Positions 33,029 through 41,242 are shown, numbered from the stretch's first letter. The stretch: DNA of 44,957 bases from Spirochaetae bacterium HGW-Spirochaetae-3 (GCA_002839315.1 PGXV01000005.1:377572-422528), one strand, 5' to 3'. Numbers and translations: made by a program. The notes: generated from the sequence alone by a model not told the origin.

Positions 33029-33541
33029 TCAGGCCTCGACGAGCGGCTTCCCTATCGTCTCCGCTATCGCGACGGCGCGTTCGCGCAGTTCCGGCAATCG
33101 CTTGCGCTTGGCGGAGCACAGGACGAGCGTCCTGCCGTCCCCGAGCGCCAGGCGCAGCGCGCATCGGTCCTTGGCGGCGCCGGCCGATACCTTGGCGTAC
33201 GGATCGCCGCCTTCCGCGCCGCTGAACTCGGGATCTAGTTCGATAGACGATACCATGTCCAGGTCCATGGCCCAGCTCTTGGAGAGAAAGAGCACGCCGG
33301 TTCGCCGCCGCACTTCCTCCGCTTCCCCGTCGAAGATCCAGCGGTCCTCCGACAGCGCGGCGATCGCGATGACGATCGCGAACATTATTGCGAACGGGCT
33401 ACCCGCGGGATCGCGAACCAGGGTCACGACGAGCGCTATCCCGAGCCCGACGTACAGGGCCCTGGTAGCCGCGGATACGCTCAGCTCGACGCGCCCGGGG
33501 CGTCGCCTGATAAGCGACGGTAAAAGACTGAATGGAGCCAT
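33029..33541 (-). CDS. Small PH-like membrane protein (paralogue 2)
   Basis: 170-residue protein with two hydrophobic segments (about 25-40 and 45-63), then DRWIFDGEAEEVRRRTGVLF and a mixed alpha-beta domain ending in a helix RELRERAVAIAETIGK. It shares the hydrophobic pair, the (E/D)RW.FD motif and the C-terminal helix with the gene at 14680-15177, so the two are paralogues. AAGGAGATTCC precedes ATG 33541. The next gene on this strand ends 27 bases upstream, so it may be transcribed with the HAD gene. The function is unknown. Confidence 0.72.
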   Translation of the reverse strand: MAPFSLLPSLIRRRPGRVELSVSAATRALYVGLGIALVVTLVRDPAGSPFAIMFAIVIAIAALSEDRWIFDGEAEEVRRRTGVLFLSKSWAMDLDMVSSIELDPEFSGAEGGDPYAKVSAGAAKDRCALRLALGDGRTLVLCSAKRKRLPELRERAVAIAETIGKPLVEA

Positions 33542-33568
33542 GGAATCTCCTTCATCGGGTATGGTCGG

Positions 33569-34195
33569 CTAAAGATAGGCCGGCAACTCGTATATCGTGC
33601 GTACCGTAGGCAGTCCCGAGTCGGGATGCTTGCCGAAATGGTCTACGAGGACGCCCCTGCCGCCCCTGGCGACGAAGCCTTGGACGTAACGCGGTACGTC
33701 GTCGGAGAAAAGGGTCTCGGCGGCCGGGATCCCGATCGCGGCGATCACCCCGTCGAACGCCGAGGCGGCGGGCTTGCCCTTGAGGCCGCAGAACCTGACG
33801 TCGAATACACGCACGAACCTGTCCGCTATGCGCAACTTCCGCAGGACCCTTTCCGCGTGCTCCATGGGCGCGTTGGTAAAGACGTACTTAGGCAGGTCGA
33901 TGGAGTCGAGGAACGGGCCGAGCCCGGGATCGAAGGCGATGGTGTCTTCTTCGCCGTCCGGATGGACGTAGGAGAAGTAGTCCTCCGTATCGGTAAAACC
34001 GTGCTCCGCCATCAGCCACTCGAGCGTCGTGCCGTAGTTGGGCATCCGCTCCCGGCGTATAGCGGCCGCCTCGTCGGGGCCTACGCCGAGGAGCCTGGCG
34101 CAATACTCGTTCATCTTGCCGACCGTTAGCCGCTCCATGTCGGCGCTCGCGGGGTACAGGGTATTATCGAGGTCGAGGATCAAGGCTCTTACCAT
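33569..34195 (-). CDS. HAD-family pyrimidine 5'-nucleotidase-like hydrolase
   Basis: 208-residue HAD phosphatase. Motif I is DLDNTLYP (8-15); VFTNAPMEHAERVLRKL contains motif II and KGKPAASAFDGVIAAIGI with FSDD the later acidic motif. The DLDNTLYP and cap arrangement matches the SDT1/pyrimidine 5'-nucleotidase subgroup, which dephosphorylates UMP or CMP and similar nucleotides; the true substrate is open. The gene is divergent from the TetR regulator, sharing a 229-base region. Confidence 0.85.
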   Translation of the reverse strand: MVRALILDLDNTLYPASADMERLTVGKMNEYCARLLGVGPDEAAAIRRERMPNYGTTLEWLMAEHGFTDTEDYFSYVHPDGEEDTIAFDPGLGPFLDSIDLPKYVFTNAPMEHAERVLRKLRIADRFVRVFDVRFCGLKGKPAASAFDGVIAAIGIPAAETLFSDDVPRYVQGFVARGGRGVLVDHFGKHPDSGLPTVRTIYELPAYL

Positions 34196-34365
34196 GGGTA
34201 CTTCATACCATGACGGCGCGCCATTATGGAAGGCTATGGCGGCGCCGCGTCCTTAGGGGCCCTCCCTCGCCGCATCCTCGGTCCAAGCGAGGGCGTCGAT
34301 GAAGGCCGCGGGCGGCCCGGCCGTTTGTTTCGGATACTATCATCGCAGGGGCGTTACTCTTCGAA

Positions 34366-34399
34366 TTGACACTTGACGCGAAACCGGTATTCCGTCAAG
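34366..34399 (+). promoter_or_regulatory. TetR operator dyad overlapping a -35 box
   Basis: A perfectly centred dyad CTTGACG (34372-34378), ACCGGT (34383-34388), CGTCAAG (34393-34399): outer 7-base arms plus a central 6-base palindrome. A consensus TTGACA (34366-34371) directly abuts the left arm, and a second -35-like TTGACG lies within it. It sits 25 bases before the TetR start, as expected for an autoregulatory operator. The -10 was not clear. Confidence 0.65.
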
Positions 34400-34424
34400 G
34401 TAGGTTCTTACGCACGACTGGCGC

Positions 34425-35027
34425 ATGGAGGTTCCCCTGTCCGTTACGGTAGAGCACGAGAAGCGCAGGAAAGAGATACTCGAGAGCGCCCTCGACGTGT
34501 TCGTCGAGGAAGGCTACGCGGATACCACGTTCCAGAAGATAGCCGATCGGTGCGGTATCACCCGCACGATCCTGTACCTGTACTTCAAGAACAAGCGCGA
34601 GATATTCATGTTCAGCATCAAGCGGTTCACCGAGAAGCTCGAGGCCGAGGTCAGGATGCTGGCGGTCGTACCCGCTCCGGCGTACGAGACCCTGGCTAGG
34701 CTTTCCTCGCTCCTCATCGGCCGTTGCGCCGAGCAGTCGAGGCTATTGTCCGTCATAGTCGGGTACCTGGAGCATTCCAAGCGTTCCGGTACCGACGTCG
34801 GCGACAAGGTGCGCAGGCGTACCATCCGGATGCGGCATATCATATCGGGCGTCGTCATAGCCGGGCAGCAAAGAGGCGAACTCAAGCCGGTGCCGGTGGG
34901 CGCGGTCTCCGATTTCTTCTACGCTCTCCTTGAGGCGGCCACCTTCAGGGTCGCCGTGCTCGGCGTGACCGAAACCTCCGACCTGGAGGCGGCGATGCGC
35001 GTGTTCTGCGAAGGATTGAAGGCGTAA
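34425..35027 (+). CDS. TetR family transcriptional regulator
   Basis: 200-residue repressor-type protein. The N-terminal DNA-binding domain reads RRKEILESALDVFVEEGYAD, then FQKIADRCGITRTILYLYFKNKREIF (about 14-60), a textbook TetR helix-turn-helix. The C-terminal helical domain would bind a ligand. GGAGG sits just inside the frame after ATG 34425 and before a CTG at 34437, so the exact start is uncertain. lipA starts 3 bases after its stop, followed by lipoate ligase genes, so it probably controls lipoate metabolism along with itself; that is inference from the operon. Confidence 0.9.
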   Translation: MEVPLSVTVEHEKRRKEILESALDVFVEEGYADTTFQKIADRCGITRTILYLYFKNKREIFMFSIKRFTEKLEAEVRMLAVVPAPAYETLARLSSLLIGRCAEQSRLLSVIVGYLEHSKRSGTDVGDKVRRRTIRMRHIISGVVIAGQQRGELKPVPVGAVSDFFYALLEAATFRVAVLGVTETSDLEAAMRVFCEGLKA

Positions 35028-35029
35028 TC

Positions 35030-35902
35030 TTGATTCTACCTGTGGAGAGGAAGCCCGCCTGGCTCAGGGTCGCCGTACCGTCAGGCGAAAAATGGCGCTC
35101 TATGAGCGCTATGCTCACGAGACGCGGGCTCCATACCGTCTGCGACGAGGCGGCTTGCCCGAACAAGGCCGAATGCTGGGGTTGCGGGACCGCCACCTTC
35201 ATGGTGCTCGGCGACGTCTGCACCCGCGGTTGCAGGTTCTGCGCGGTAGCCACGGCCGTCTCCGGCGCAGATCCGCTCGCCGGGGAGCCCGACGAGCTTG
35301 CCAAGGCGGTCGCCGAGCTGGGCCTCCGCTACGCCGTCATAACGAGCGTCGACAGGGACGACCTGCCCGACCGCGGCGCCGCGCACTTCGCGGCGTGCGT
35401 CTCGGCCATCAAGGCCCGCGTGCCGGGCGTCCGCGTGGAGACGCTCATCCCCGACTACCGCGGCGACGAGCTGGACGCGGTCGCCGGCTCGGCCCCCGAC
35501 GTGATCGCCCACAACGTGGAGACAGTCCGCCGGCTACAACCTGTTCGAGACGCGAGGGCTTCGTTCGACCTGTCGCTACGGACCCTGCGCGAGGCCAAGG
35601 AACGCTCGCGGGCGATGACGAAATCGAGCCTCATGCTCGGGCTCGGCGAGACCGAGGCCGAGGTGCTGGGCGCTATGGACGAACTACGCTCGGCGGGTTG
35701 CGACATGCTGGTGATGGGGCAGTACCTGCGTCCGACCGCCATGCAGCTACCCGTAGCGGAGTACTTGCCGCCGGAACGATTCGCGCGATACGCCGAGCTC
35801 GCCCGCGAGCGCGGGTTCCTGTCGGTAGTGTCGGCGCCGTTGGCCAGGACCAGTTATCACGCGATGGAAGGCCGCGACGCCGCGGATACGACGCCCGCGT
35901 GA
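35030..35902 (+). CDS. lipA: Lipoyl synthase
   Basis: Radical SAM enzyme that inserts two sulphur atoms into octanoyl groups on carrier proteins to form lipoyl groups. The 290-residue protein has the auxiliary cluster cysteines C38, C43 and C49 (CDEAACPNKAEC) and the radical SAM cluster C64, C68 and C71 (CTRGCRFC), plus the C-terminal RTSY with the Ser ligand. It starts with TTG 35030 after AAGGCG. Its stop overlaps the GTG of the next gene by 4 bases. No lipB octanoyltransferase is next to it; the adjacent ligase may supply octanoyl or lipoyl groups. Confidence 0.96.
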   Translation: MILPVERKPAWLRVAVPSGEKWRSMSAMLTRRGLHTVCDEAACPNKAECWGCGTATFMVLGDVCTRGCRFCAVATAVSGADPLAGEPDELAKAVAELGLRYAVITSVDRDDLPDRGAAHFAACVSAIKARVPGVRVETLIPDYRGDELDAVAGSAPDVIAHNVETVRRLQPVRDARASFDLSLRTLREAKERSRAMTKSSLMLGLGETEAEVLGAMDELRSAGCDMLVMGQYLRPTAMQLPVAEYLPPERFARYAELARERGFLSVVSAPLARTSYHAMEGRDAADTTPA

Positions 35903-36192
35903 AGGGCTCGTACGTCGGGAAGGCGGAAGGCCGAAAGCTTCTTCGCCTGACGCTCGAATGGAACGGCGGCGTCGTGATGCGGGCCGATATACGGGGGGAT
36001 TTCTTCGCCCACCCGGAGGAAGGCTTCGACGAGGCCGAATCGGCGCTGATCGGCGCTCCCGTCGCCGATCTGGGCCGCACCTTCGCGAGCGAGCTGGCGT
36101 CGCGAGGCGTCGTGCTATTCGGACTGACGCCGGACGACGTCGGGGAGGCCGCGGCGGCGATAGTGGCCCGGATCGAGGCCGAGGAGCGATAG
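35899..36192 (+). CDS. lplB: Lipoate ligase accessory protein, LplB-like (small subunit)
   Basis: 97-residue protein starting with GTG 35899, overlapping the lipA stop by 4 bases. The sequence LRLTLEWNGGVVMRADIRGD, FFAHPEEGFDEAE and SALIGAP resembles the C-terminal accessory domain of lipoate-protein ligase, which in some archaea and bacteria is a separate protein (LplB) required for lipoate activation. Placed 2 bases before the catalytic part, it forms the two-subunit LplA-LplB enzyme. It was recognised by residues and context, not by search. Confidence 0.83.
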   Translation: MKGSYVGKAEGRKLLRLTLEWNGGVVMRADIRGDFFAHPEEGFDEAESALIGAPVADLGRTFASELASRGVVLFGLTPDDVGEAAAAIVARIEAEER

Positions 36193-36194
36193 CG

Positions 36195-36956
36195 ATGGCC
36201 GTATTCAGGTACCTTGAGACCGGAGAGAACCCGGCTGTCTTCAACATGGGCCTCGACGAGGCGATACTGGAATCGGTCGCCTCCGGCGCCGAGCCCCCGA
36301 CCCTGCGCCTGTACGCGTGGCGGCCCCGGGCCGTTTCAATAGGGTATTTCCAGGGCCTCCGCGAAGAGGTCGACCTGGACCGCTGCGCCGAACTGGGCGT
36401 AGACGTGGTCCGGCGCCTGACGGGCGGCGGCGCGGTCTTCCACGCGGCGGAGCTGACCTACAGCGTCGTCGTGCCCGAAACCCATCCACTGGTATCCGGC
36501 GACATCCTGCATTCATATCGAGCGCTCGGAGCCGGCGTAGTCGCGGGTCTCTCGGAGCTCGGCATCGCATCGGAGTTCTCCGGGCTCAACGACGTCGCCT
36601 CGGGAGGGAAGAAGCTGTCCGGCAACGCTCAGACCCGTAGGCGCGGATGCGTGCTGCAGCACGGTACGGTGCTGCTCGGCGTCGATCCCGAGGCCATGTT
36701 CTCGGTGCTTCTGGTTCCCGACGAGAAGTTGAAGGGCAAGCTGATCAGCGACGTGCGGGCGAGGGTGTCGTCGGTGTCGGACGCGCTCGGACGCGAGGTA
36801 GGCTACGCGGAGGCGGTCGCGGCGTTCGAGAGGGGCTTCGCCTCCGCGCTCGGAGGGCTGGAAGAGCGATCCGAGCCGAGCGGCGCCGAGCTGGAAAGGG
36901 CCCGGGCCTTAGCCTCCGAGCGGTTTTCCAGCGAGGCTTGGACTGCCAGGCGCTGA
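36195..36956 (+). CDS. lplA: Lipoate-protein ligase catalytic subunit
   Basis: 253-residue BPL/LplA/LipB-fold ligase that transfers lipoate or octanoate to lipoyl domains. Signature residues are RRLTGGGAVFH (73-83) and GKKLSGNAQ with the catalytic Lys140. It ends without the usual C-terminal domain of E. coli LplA; that part is encoded separately by the small gene upstream. ATG 36195 begins 2 bases after the LplB stop. It closes the TetR-lipA-lplB-lplA operon. Confidence 0.92.
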   Translation: MAVFRYLETGENPAVFNMGLDEAILESVASGAEPPTLRLYAWRPRAVSIGYFQGLREEVDLDRCAELGVDVVRRLTGGGAVFHAAELTYSVVVPETHPLVSGDILHSYRALGAGVVAGLSELGIASEFSGLNDVASGGKKLSGNAQTRRRGCVLQHGTVLLGVDPEAMFSVLLVPDEKLKGKLISDVRARVSSVSDALGREVGYAEAVAAFERGFASALGGLEERSEPSGAELERARALASERFSSEAWTARR

Positions 36957-36969
36957 GCCGTCCCGCTCC

Positions 36970-37707
36970 CTATAGTCCGGAAACGGATTCGCGCGCGGCG
37001 GCCAGCGTCGTTGAGTCGGAGTGCCGCGCGACTACCTGCGCCTCGAAAAGCGCCTCGAGCCGATCTCGATTGCCGGTTATCCTGTAGATATAATCGAGCG
37101 TCCTGCGGGGCGTACCGCCCTTGCTTACGCGGCCTAGCCCCGCGTTGTATACGGCGAGGGCCGCCACGTCGTTGCCGCCTTGTTTCAGGCAAAAGGCCAG
37201 ATGCGACACGCCGAGCCTGACGTTCTTTCGCACGTCGTAGAACTCGGCGATACTGAGCGACGGGAACGATGAGGAATTGAGCTGGAAAATGCCCCTGTCG
37301 ACCGATGCCGGGTTGCGGTTGAAGGCCTTCGGGTCGTATCCGCTCTCCTCGTAAGCCAGTGCGAAGGCGAGCGCGGGGGAGACGCCCTTGTCTATCGACT
37401 CGTCGAGTATCGCCGCCGCTATGTCGTAATCGCCGGTCAATTTCTCGAAGAACGCGAGCGTCATGATCCTGGTATCGGGATTCTGATAATAGGCGACGAC
37501 ATGATCGGACCGCGGTCCGTTCCGCATCGCCGTCTTGAAATCGCTCTCGTTCAGATCGCTCATCGTCTTGAACTGGTATGGAACGTATGCGTTGACTATG
37601 CGAATACCCGATTCGGGGGCGGCGGATCCTATGGTGGTGAGGATCAGGACCAATACAGAGAGTATAAGAAAAGAGACTGAGACGCTTGGTTCGTGTCTGG
37701 ATTCCAT
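36970..37707 (-). CDS. Lytic transglycosylase (SLT domain)
   Basis: 245-residue exported enzyme that would cleave peptidoglycan glycan strands. A hydrophobic signal or anchor is at about residues 10-30. The SLT/goose-lysozyme-like domain shows the catalytic Glu region FALAYEESGYDP, then GIFQLNSSSFPS and the AVYNAGLGRV motif. The start is set at ATG 37707 rather than the GTG at 37758, because a good -35/-10 pair (37762-37789) places the transcription start downstream of that GTG. GGGAGAAC precedes the chosen ATG. It is convergent with lplA. Confidence 0.88.
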   Translation of the reverse strand: MESRHEPSVSVSFLILSVLVLILTTIGSAAPESGIRIVNAYVPYQFKTMSDLNESDFKTAMRNGPRSDHVVAYYQNPDTRIMTLAFFEKLTGDYDIAAAILDESIDKGVSPALAFALAYEESGYDPKAFNRNPASVDRGIFQLNSSSFPSLSIAEFYDVRKNVRLGVSHLAFCLKQGGNDVAALAVYNAGLGRVSKGGTPRRTLDYIYRITGNRDRLEALFEAQVVARHSDSTTLAAARESVSGL

Positions 37708-37761
37708 GAGGTGCGTGTTCTCCCGATGATTAATTCGCCTCGAATATGAGAAGCTCACAGT

Positions 37762-37789
37762 ATTCTACTGTTTTTCGCGTCAGCGTCAA
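37762..37789 (-). promoter_or_regulatory. Promoter of the lytic transglycosylase gene
   Basis: Minus strand: TTGACG (37789-37784), a 16-base spacer and TAGAAT (37767-37762). The predicted start is about 50 bases before ATG 37707. Confidence 0.65.
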
Positions 37790-37826
37790 GTAGTAGACAG
37801 AATCGAGGTCGACAGAAACGAAGGCG

Positions 37827-38954
37827 CTATTCCGACGACGCTGTCGTATCCAGCGCCTTCGCGATGGCGCAGCGAGTGAGTTCCTCGACCCTTCGCGCCG
37901 CCGCCTCGGCGTCGATGCGCCGTTTGTCCTCCTCGAGCCTGGACCGTTCCTCGAGGTCGAGTCTGAGCCTTGCGTTGGCCGCCGTTAGCCCGTCATTCTT
38001 GGTCTTGAGCCCTTCCAGCTCGTTCTTAAGCGTCCGCGTCGCGGAGTCGACTATCGATCGGGTGCGGAAGGTCGTAGCGAACGAGAAGATCGCCGCGATG
38101 GAAGCGACGAGGATGGCCATCTTTGCGCCCCGCGATAGCGGCTCCCGTTCGGTAGGCTCGGACAGCGACGACCCCGTCCACTTGCGGTAGATCGTTTCGA
38201 GCGTCCCCGTGGACTTGGCCCTCTCTATACCGGCGTCCAGGACCGCGAGAAGAAATGCGTCGCCCTTGGCGACCGCCATGCAGTCGGCGCCCGCGTAAAG
38301 CGGCCCGGATGAGCTGTGGATCCTGTCTTCGAGCTCGCGGCTCCGGAGGTAGTAGCGTACCGTCTGCTCGTCCCCGATGATGGCGTCGGCCGCGCCCGTC
38401 GCGACGAGATCGATCGCCTCGCCGAAGTCGTCGGCGAAAACCCATTCCAGGGTGATTCCGGCCGACGCGAGGTGCTCGATGGCGTAATCTCCGCGTTGGG
38501 CCGCGATGCGCTTCCCGTTCAGGTCAGCCGCGCTCCGTATATTGGAACCGTCGTTTCGAGTGTAAATAGATGCGGGAACGCTGAATACGGGTGTGGAAAA
38601 ATCGAAGCGAAGAGACCTGGCGTCGCTTTTGAAGAGCCCGGTCAGCGCGTCGGCTTCGCCCTGAAGGACGGCGCTCTGGGCCGCCTCGAACGGCATGGGT
38701 TTGAAGACGGCAGAGAACCCGTACTCGGTAGCTATCCAGCGTATCAACTCTACGGACATCCCGGTGTATTCTCCCGTGCGCTCGTCGAGGAATTCGAATG
38801 GCGGGTAGGAAGCCTGTCCGACGAATACTATTTCCGGGCGTTCCGTCAGCCAGGCGCGAACCGCGGCCGGTAGTCCGTCGTACGCGGAGGAAGGGACCGC
38901 GAACGCGGCGCAGGCTATAATGGCGAGCGCTCCGGCGAAAGACTTTGTTCTCAC
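37827..38954 (-). CDS. Orphan solute-binding sensor with membrane helix and coiled coil
   Basis: 375-residue protein. It has a signal peptide (1-24), a type 3 periplasmic binding domain (about 40-270: QASYPPFEFLDERTGEYTGM, ADALTGLF, YRKWTG) and one membrane helix (about 278-298). A cytoplasmic coiled coil of about 70 residues (NELEGLKTKNDGLTAANARL onward) ends the protein. Sensor kinases and diguanylate cyclases use this layout, but no output domain follows. The start is GTG 38954, apparently leaderless. A stand-alone sensor needing a separate partner, or a truncated one, are both possible. Confidence 0.88.
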   Translation of the reverse strand: MRTKSFAGALAIIACAAFAVPSSAYDGLPAAVRAWLTERPEIVFVGQASYPPFEFLDERTGEYTGMSVELIRWIATEYGFSAVFKPMPFEAAQSAVLQGEADALTGLFKSDARSLRFDFSTPVFSVPASIYTRNDGSNIRSAADLNGKRIAAQRGDYAIEHLASAGITLEWVFADDFGEAIDLVATGAADAIIGDEQTVRYYLRSRELEDRIHSSSGPLYAGADCMAVAKGDAFLLAVLDAGIERAKSTGTLETIYRKWTGSSLSEPTEREPLSRGAKMAILVASIAAIFSFATTFRTRSIVDSATRTLKNELEGLKTKNDGLTAANARLRLDLEERSRLEEDKRRIDAEAAARRVEELTRCAIAKALDTTASSE

Positions 38955-38961
38955 GGCCCGT

Positions 38962-38967
38962 AGTATA
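38962..38967 (-). promoter_or_regulatory. -10 element of the orphan sensor gene
   Basis: Minus strand TATACT (38967-38962) ends 8 bases before the GTG at 38954. No Shine-Dalgarno sequence fits between. The -35 is poor. Confidence 0.4.
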
Positions 38968-39018
38968 TGATAGGCTATGCCTTTACGCTACGGGCTCCGG
39001 CCCGGGAAGGAATAACGT

Positions 39019-39585
39019 ATGTATGATAGGGAAGCCGCCTTGGCTCTTTGGCGCCGTCACAACGACGACGAGTCGCTTCTACGCCACGCGCTGTCCGTGG
39101 AGGCCGCGATGAGGCGCTTCGCCTCCGCGAGGGGCGAGGACCCCGAGTACTGGGGCCTCGTCGGCTTGCTCCATGACGTCGACTACCAGGAATTCCCCGA
39201 GGAGCACCTGAAGCACGCGCGCCCGATGCTCGCCGAGGGCGGCTATCCGGAGGCCTTCATCAGGGCGGTAGAGAGTCATGGCTGGGGCCTGTGCTCCGAC
39301 GTCGAGCCGGTCCTGACCATGGAGAAGGTTCTGTACGCCGTAGACGAGCTGACCGGATTCGTCGCCGCCTGCGCCTTCGTACGCCCGAGCCGTAGCGTGC
39401 TCGACATGGAAGTCAAGTCCGTCAAGAAGAAGTGGAAGAGCGCGGGGTTCGCCGCCGGCGTCAACCGCGACGTGATAGAGAAGGGCGCCGCGATGCTCGG
39501 CATGGAGCTCGACGCGCTGATCGAAGAGACCATACTGGCCCTCCGTGCCGCAGCGGAAGCCGTCGGCCTCAAAGGCGCATTATAA
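39019..39585 (+). CDS. HD-domain hydrolase (COG2316-like)
   Basis: 188-residue cytoplasmic metal-dependent phosphohydrolase of the HD superfamily. The HD motif is LLHDVDYQEFP (H52, D53), preceded by the helix RHALSVEAAMRRFA, and the length matches predicted hydrolases of the COG2316 group. The substrate is unknown. GGAAGGA precedes the ATG. It is divergent from the orphan sensor and ends at a terminator-like hairpin. Confidence 0.9.
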   Translation: MYDREAALALWRRHNDDESLLRHALSVEAAMRRFASARGEDPEYWGLVGLLHDVDYQEFPEEHLKHARPMLAEGGYPEAFIRAVESHGWGLCSDVEPVLTMEKVLYAVDELTGFVAACAFVRPSRSVLDMEVKSVKKKWKSAGFAAGVNRDVIEKGAAMLGMELDALIEETILALRAAAEAVGLKGAL

Positions 39586-39625
39586 GCGTCGGGGTAGGAT
39601 CAACGAAGGGGTCACGAGTAAGAGA

Positions 39626-39677
39626 GGCGGAAAAGAGTAGGAAGTGGAGGAGAAGCCACGGAATTCCGCCTTTTCCT
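39626..39677 (+). terminator. Terminator-like hairpin after the HD gene
   Basis: GGCGGAA (39626-39632) pairs with TTCCGCC (39664-39670), with an inner GTGG/CCAC stem, followed by TTTTCCTCTTT. Confidence 0.55.
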
Positions 39678-39714
39678 CTTTCTTAGCTCGAATTCATTAG
39701 CGTAAAGTCGGCGA

Positions 39715-39744
39715 TTGACGCGGCCGACGTGGCCGGGTGATAAT
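39715..39744 (+). promoter_or_regulatory. Promoter of ffh
   Basis: TTGACG (39715-39720), an 18-base spacer and GATAAT (39739-39744). The start is about 47 bases before ATG 39798. Confidence 0.65.
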
Positions 39745-39797
39745 CCCCTGCCCGCGTGCGCAGCGCGCCCGGGACTCGATACACAGGATATGCACGC

Positions 39798-41123
39798 ATG
39801 CTCGAGAAACTAACCCAGACATTCGGAGATATAGTAAGGACCGTCGGCGGCAAGTCGACGATCACCGAGAAGAACGTCGAGGAAGCCGTCGACCAGATCA
39901 AGATGGCCCTGCTCGAGGCGGACGTCAACCTGCGCGTCGTCCGCCGCTTCGTCAACGCTACGATCGAGGAAGCCAAGGGCGAGAAGGTCCTCCGCTCCGT
40001 CGACCCGGGCCAGCAATTCGTCAAGATCGTCTATGACCGCATGGTCGCGCTCCTCGGCGATACGAGGCAGGACCTTGTCCTGAAGGGCCCGGACGTCGTC
40101 AGCGTCGTGCTCCTCCTCGGCCTGCAGGGCTCCGGCAAGACGACGAGCGCCGCCAAGCTGGCGCTGTTCCTCAAGAATAAGGGCCGCAAGGTCCTCCTCG
40201 CAGCTTGCGACCTAGTACGGCCCGCCGCCGCGGAGCAGCTGGCGGTGCTCGGGGCGCAGATCGGCGTCGACGTATACCGCGGCGAGGGTTCCGACCCGTT
40301 GGCGATCGCTAGGGCGGCCCTCGCCAAGGCCAAGAAGGAGCTGTACGATACCGTCATCGTCGATACGACCGGCCGCATGCAGGTGGACGAGGCGATGATG
40401 GACGAGCTCGTCAGGATGCGCGACCTGTGCAAGCCCGACGAGGCGCTGCTCGTAGCCGATTCCATGACCGGCCAGAGCGCCGTCGACATAGCCAAGGCCT
40501 TCGACGAGCGCGTCGGCATCTCGGGCGTGATCCTGTCCAAGTTCGACTCCGACGCCCGAGGCGGCGCCGCCCTGTCGCTCAAGTCCATTACCGGCAAGCC
40601 CATCAAGTTCGTCGGCGTCTCCGAGAGTCCCGACGGGCTCGAACCCTTCTACCCTGACCGGGTCGCCAGTCGCATTCTGGGCATGGGCGACGTCGTGTCG
40701 CTCGTCGAGAAGGCCCAGGCCAGCATCGACAAGGACGAGGCCGAGGCTCTCGAGAAGAAGATGGCCAACGAGTCCTTCACGCTGCAGGACTACCTGGACC
40801 AATTGCGGCGCGTCAAGAAGATGGGCTCTATGAAGAGCCTCGTCGACATGATCCCCGGCTTGGCCGGCCAGGTAAGCGACGAACAGCTCGATAGCGCCGG
40901 CATGAAGTACGAAGAGGCCATCCTGTTGTCGATGACGAAGAAGGAGCGGCTCAACCACCTCATCATCGGTCCCACCAGGCGTTCCAGGATAGCCAGGGGA
41001 TCCGGCACGTCGGTCGCGGAAGTGGCGCGGCTCCTCAAGAAATTCGAGAAATCCCGGCTCATGATGAAGAAAGTCGTCAAGAACAAGAAAATGGCCGAGC
41101 GATTCATGGGCGGGGCCCGCTAG
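39798..41123 (+). CDS. ffh: Signal recognition particle protein Ffh
   Basis: GTPase that binds signal sequences with 4.5S RNA and delivers ribosomes to the membrane through FtsY. The 441-residue protein shows the N domain, P-loop GLQGSGKTT (108-116), DTTGRMQVDEAMMDE, SKFDSDARGGAALS and a Met-containing M domain ending RIARGSGTSVAEVARLLKKF. ATG 39798 gives the standard MLEKLTQTF start; a frame from 39756 is longer but atypical. In many genomes rpsP follows ffh; here rpmB does, from its own promoter. Confidence 0.97.
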   Translation: MLEKLTQTFGDIVRTVGGKSTITEKNVEEAVDQIKMALLEADVNLRVVRRFVNATIEEAKGEKVLRSVDPGQQFVKIVYDRMVALLGDTRQDLVLKGPDVVSVVLLLGLQGSGKTTSAAKLALFLKNKGRKVLLAACDLVRPAAAEQLAVLGAQIGVDVYRGEGSDPLAIARAALAKAKKELYDTVIVDTTGRMQVDEAMMDELVRMRDLCKPDEALLVADSMTGQSAVDIAKAFDERVGISGVILSKFDSDARGGAALSLKSITGKPIKFVGVSESPDGLEPFYPDRVASRILGMGDVVSLVEKAQASIDKDEAEALEKKMANESFTLQDYLDQLRRVKKMGSMKSLVDMIPGLAGQVSDEQLDSAGMKYEEAILLSMTKKERLNHLIIGPTRRSRIARGSGTSVAEVARLLKKFEKSRLMMKKVVKNKKMAERFMGGAR

Positions 41124-41140
41124 ATAGGCGGGCGCAGGAC

Positions 41141-41170
41141 TTTACACGTTCGGTGACTTTCGGATATAGT
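41141..41170 (+). promoter_or_regulatory. Promoter of rpmB
   Basis: TTTACA (41141-41146), an 18-base spacer and TATAGT (41165-41170), giving a leader of about 66 bases before the rpmB ribosome binding site (CGGAGAACAC). Confidence 0.7.
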
Positions 41171-41242
41171 ACCCCTCGCTTCCATGGACGCGTGTTCCGT
41201 GGCTAAGCCCCGAGTTAGCACTACTGAAACGGAGAACACGAT

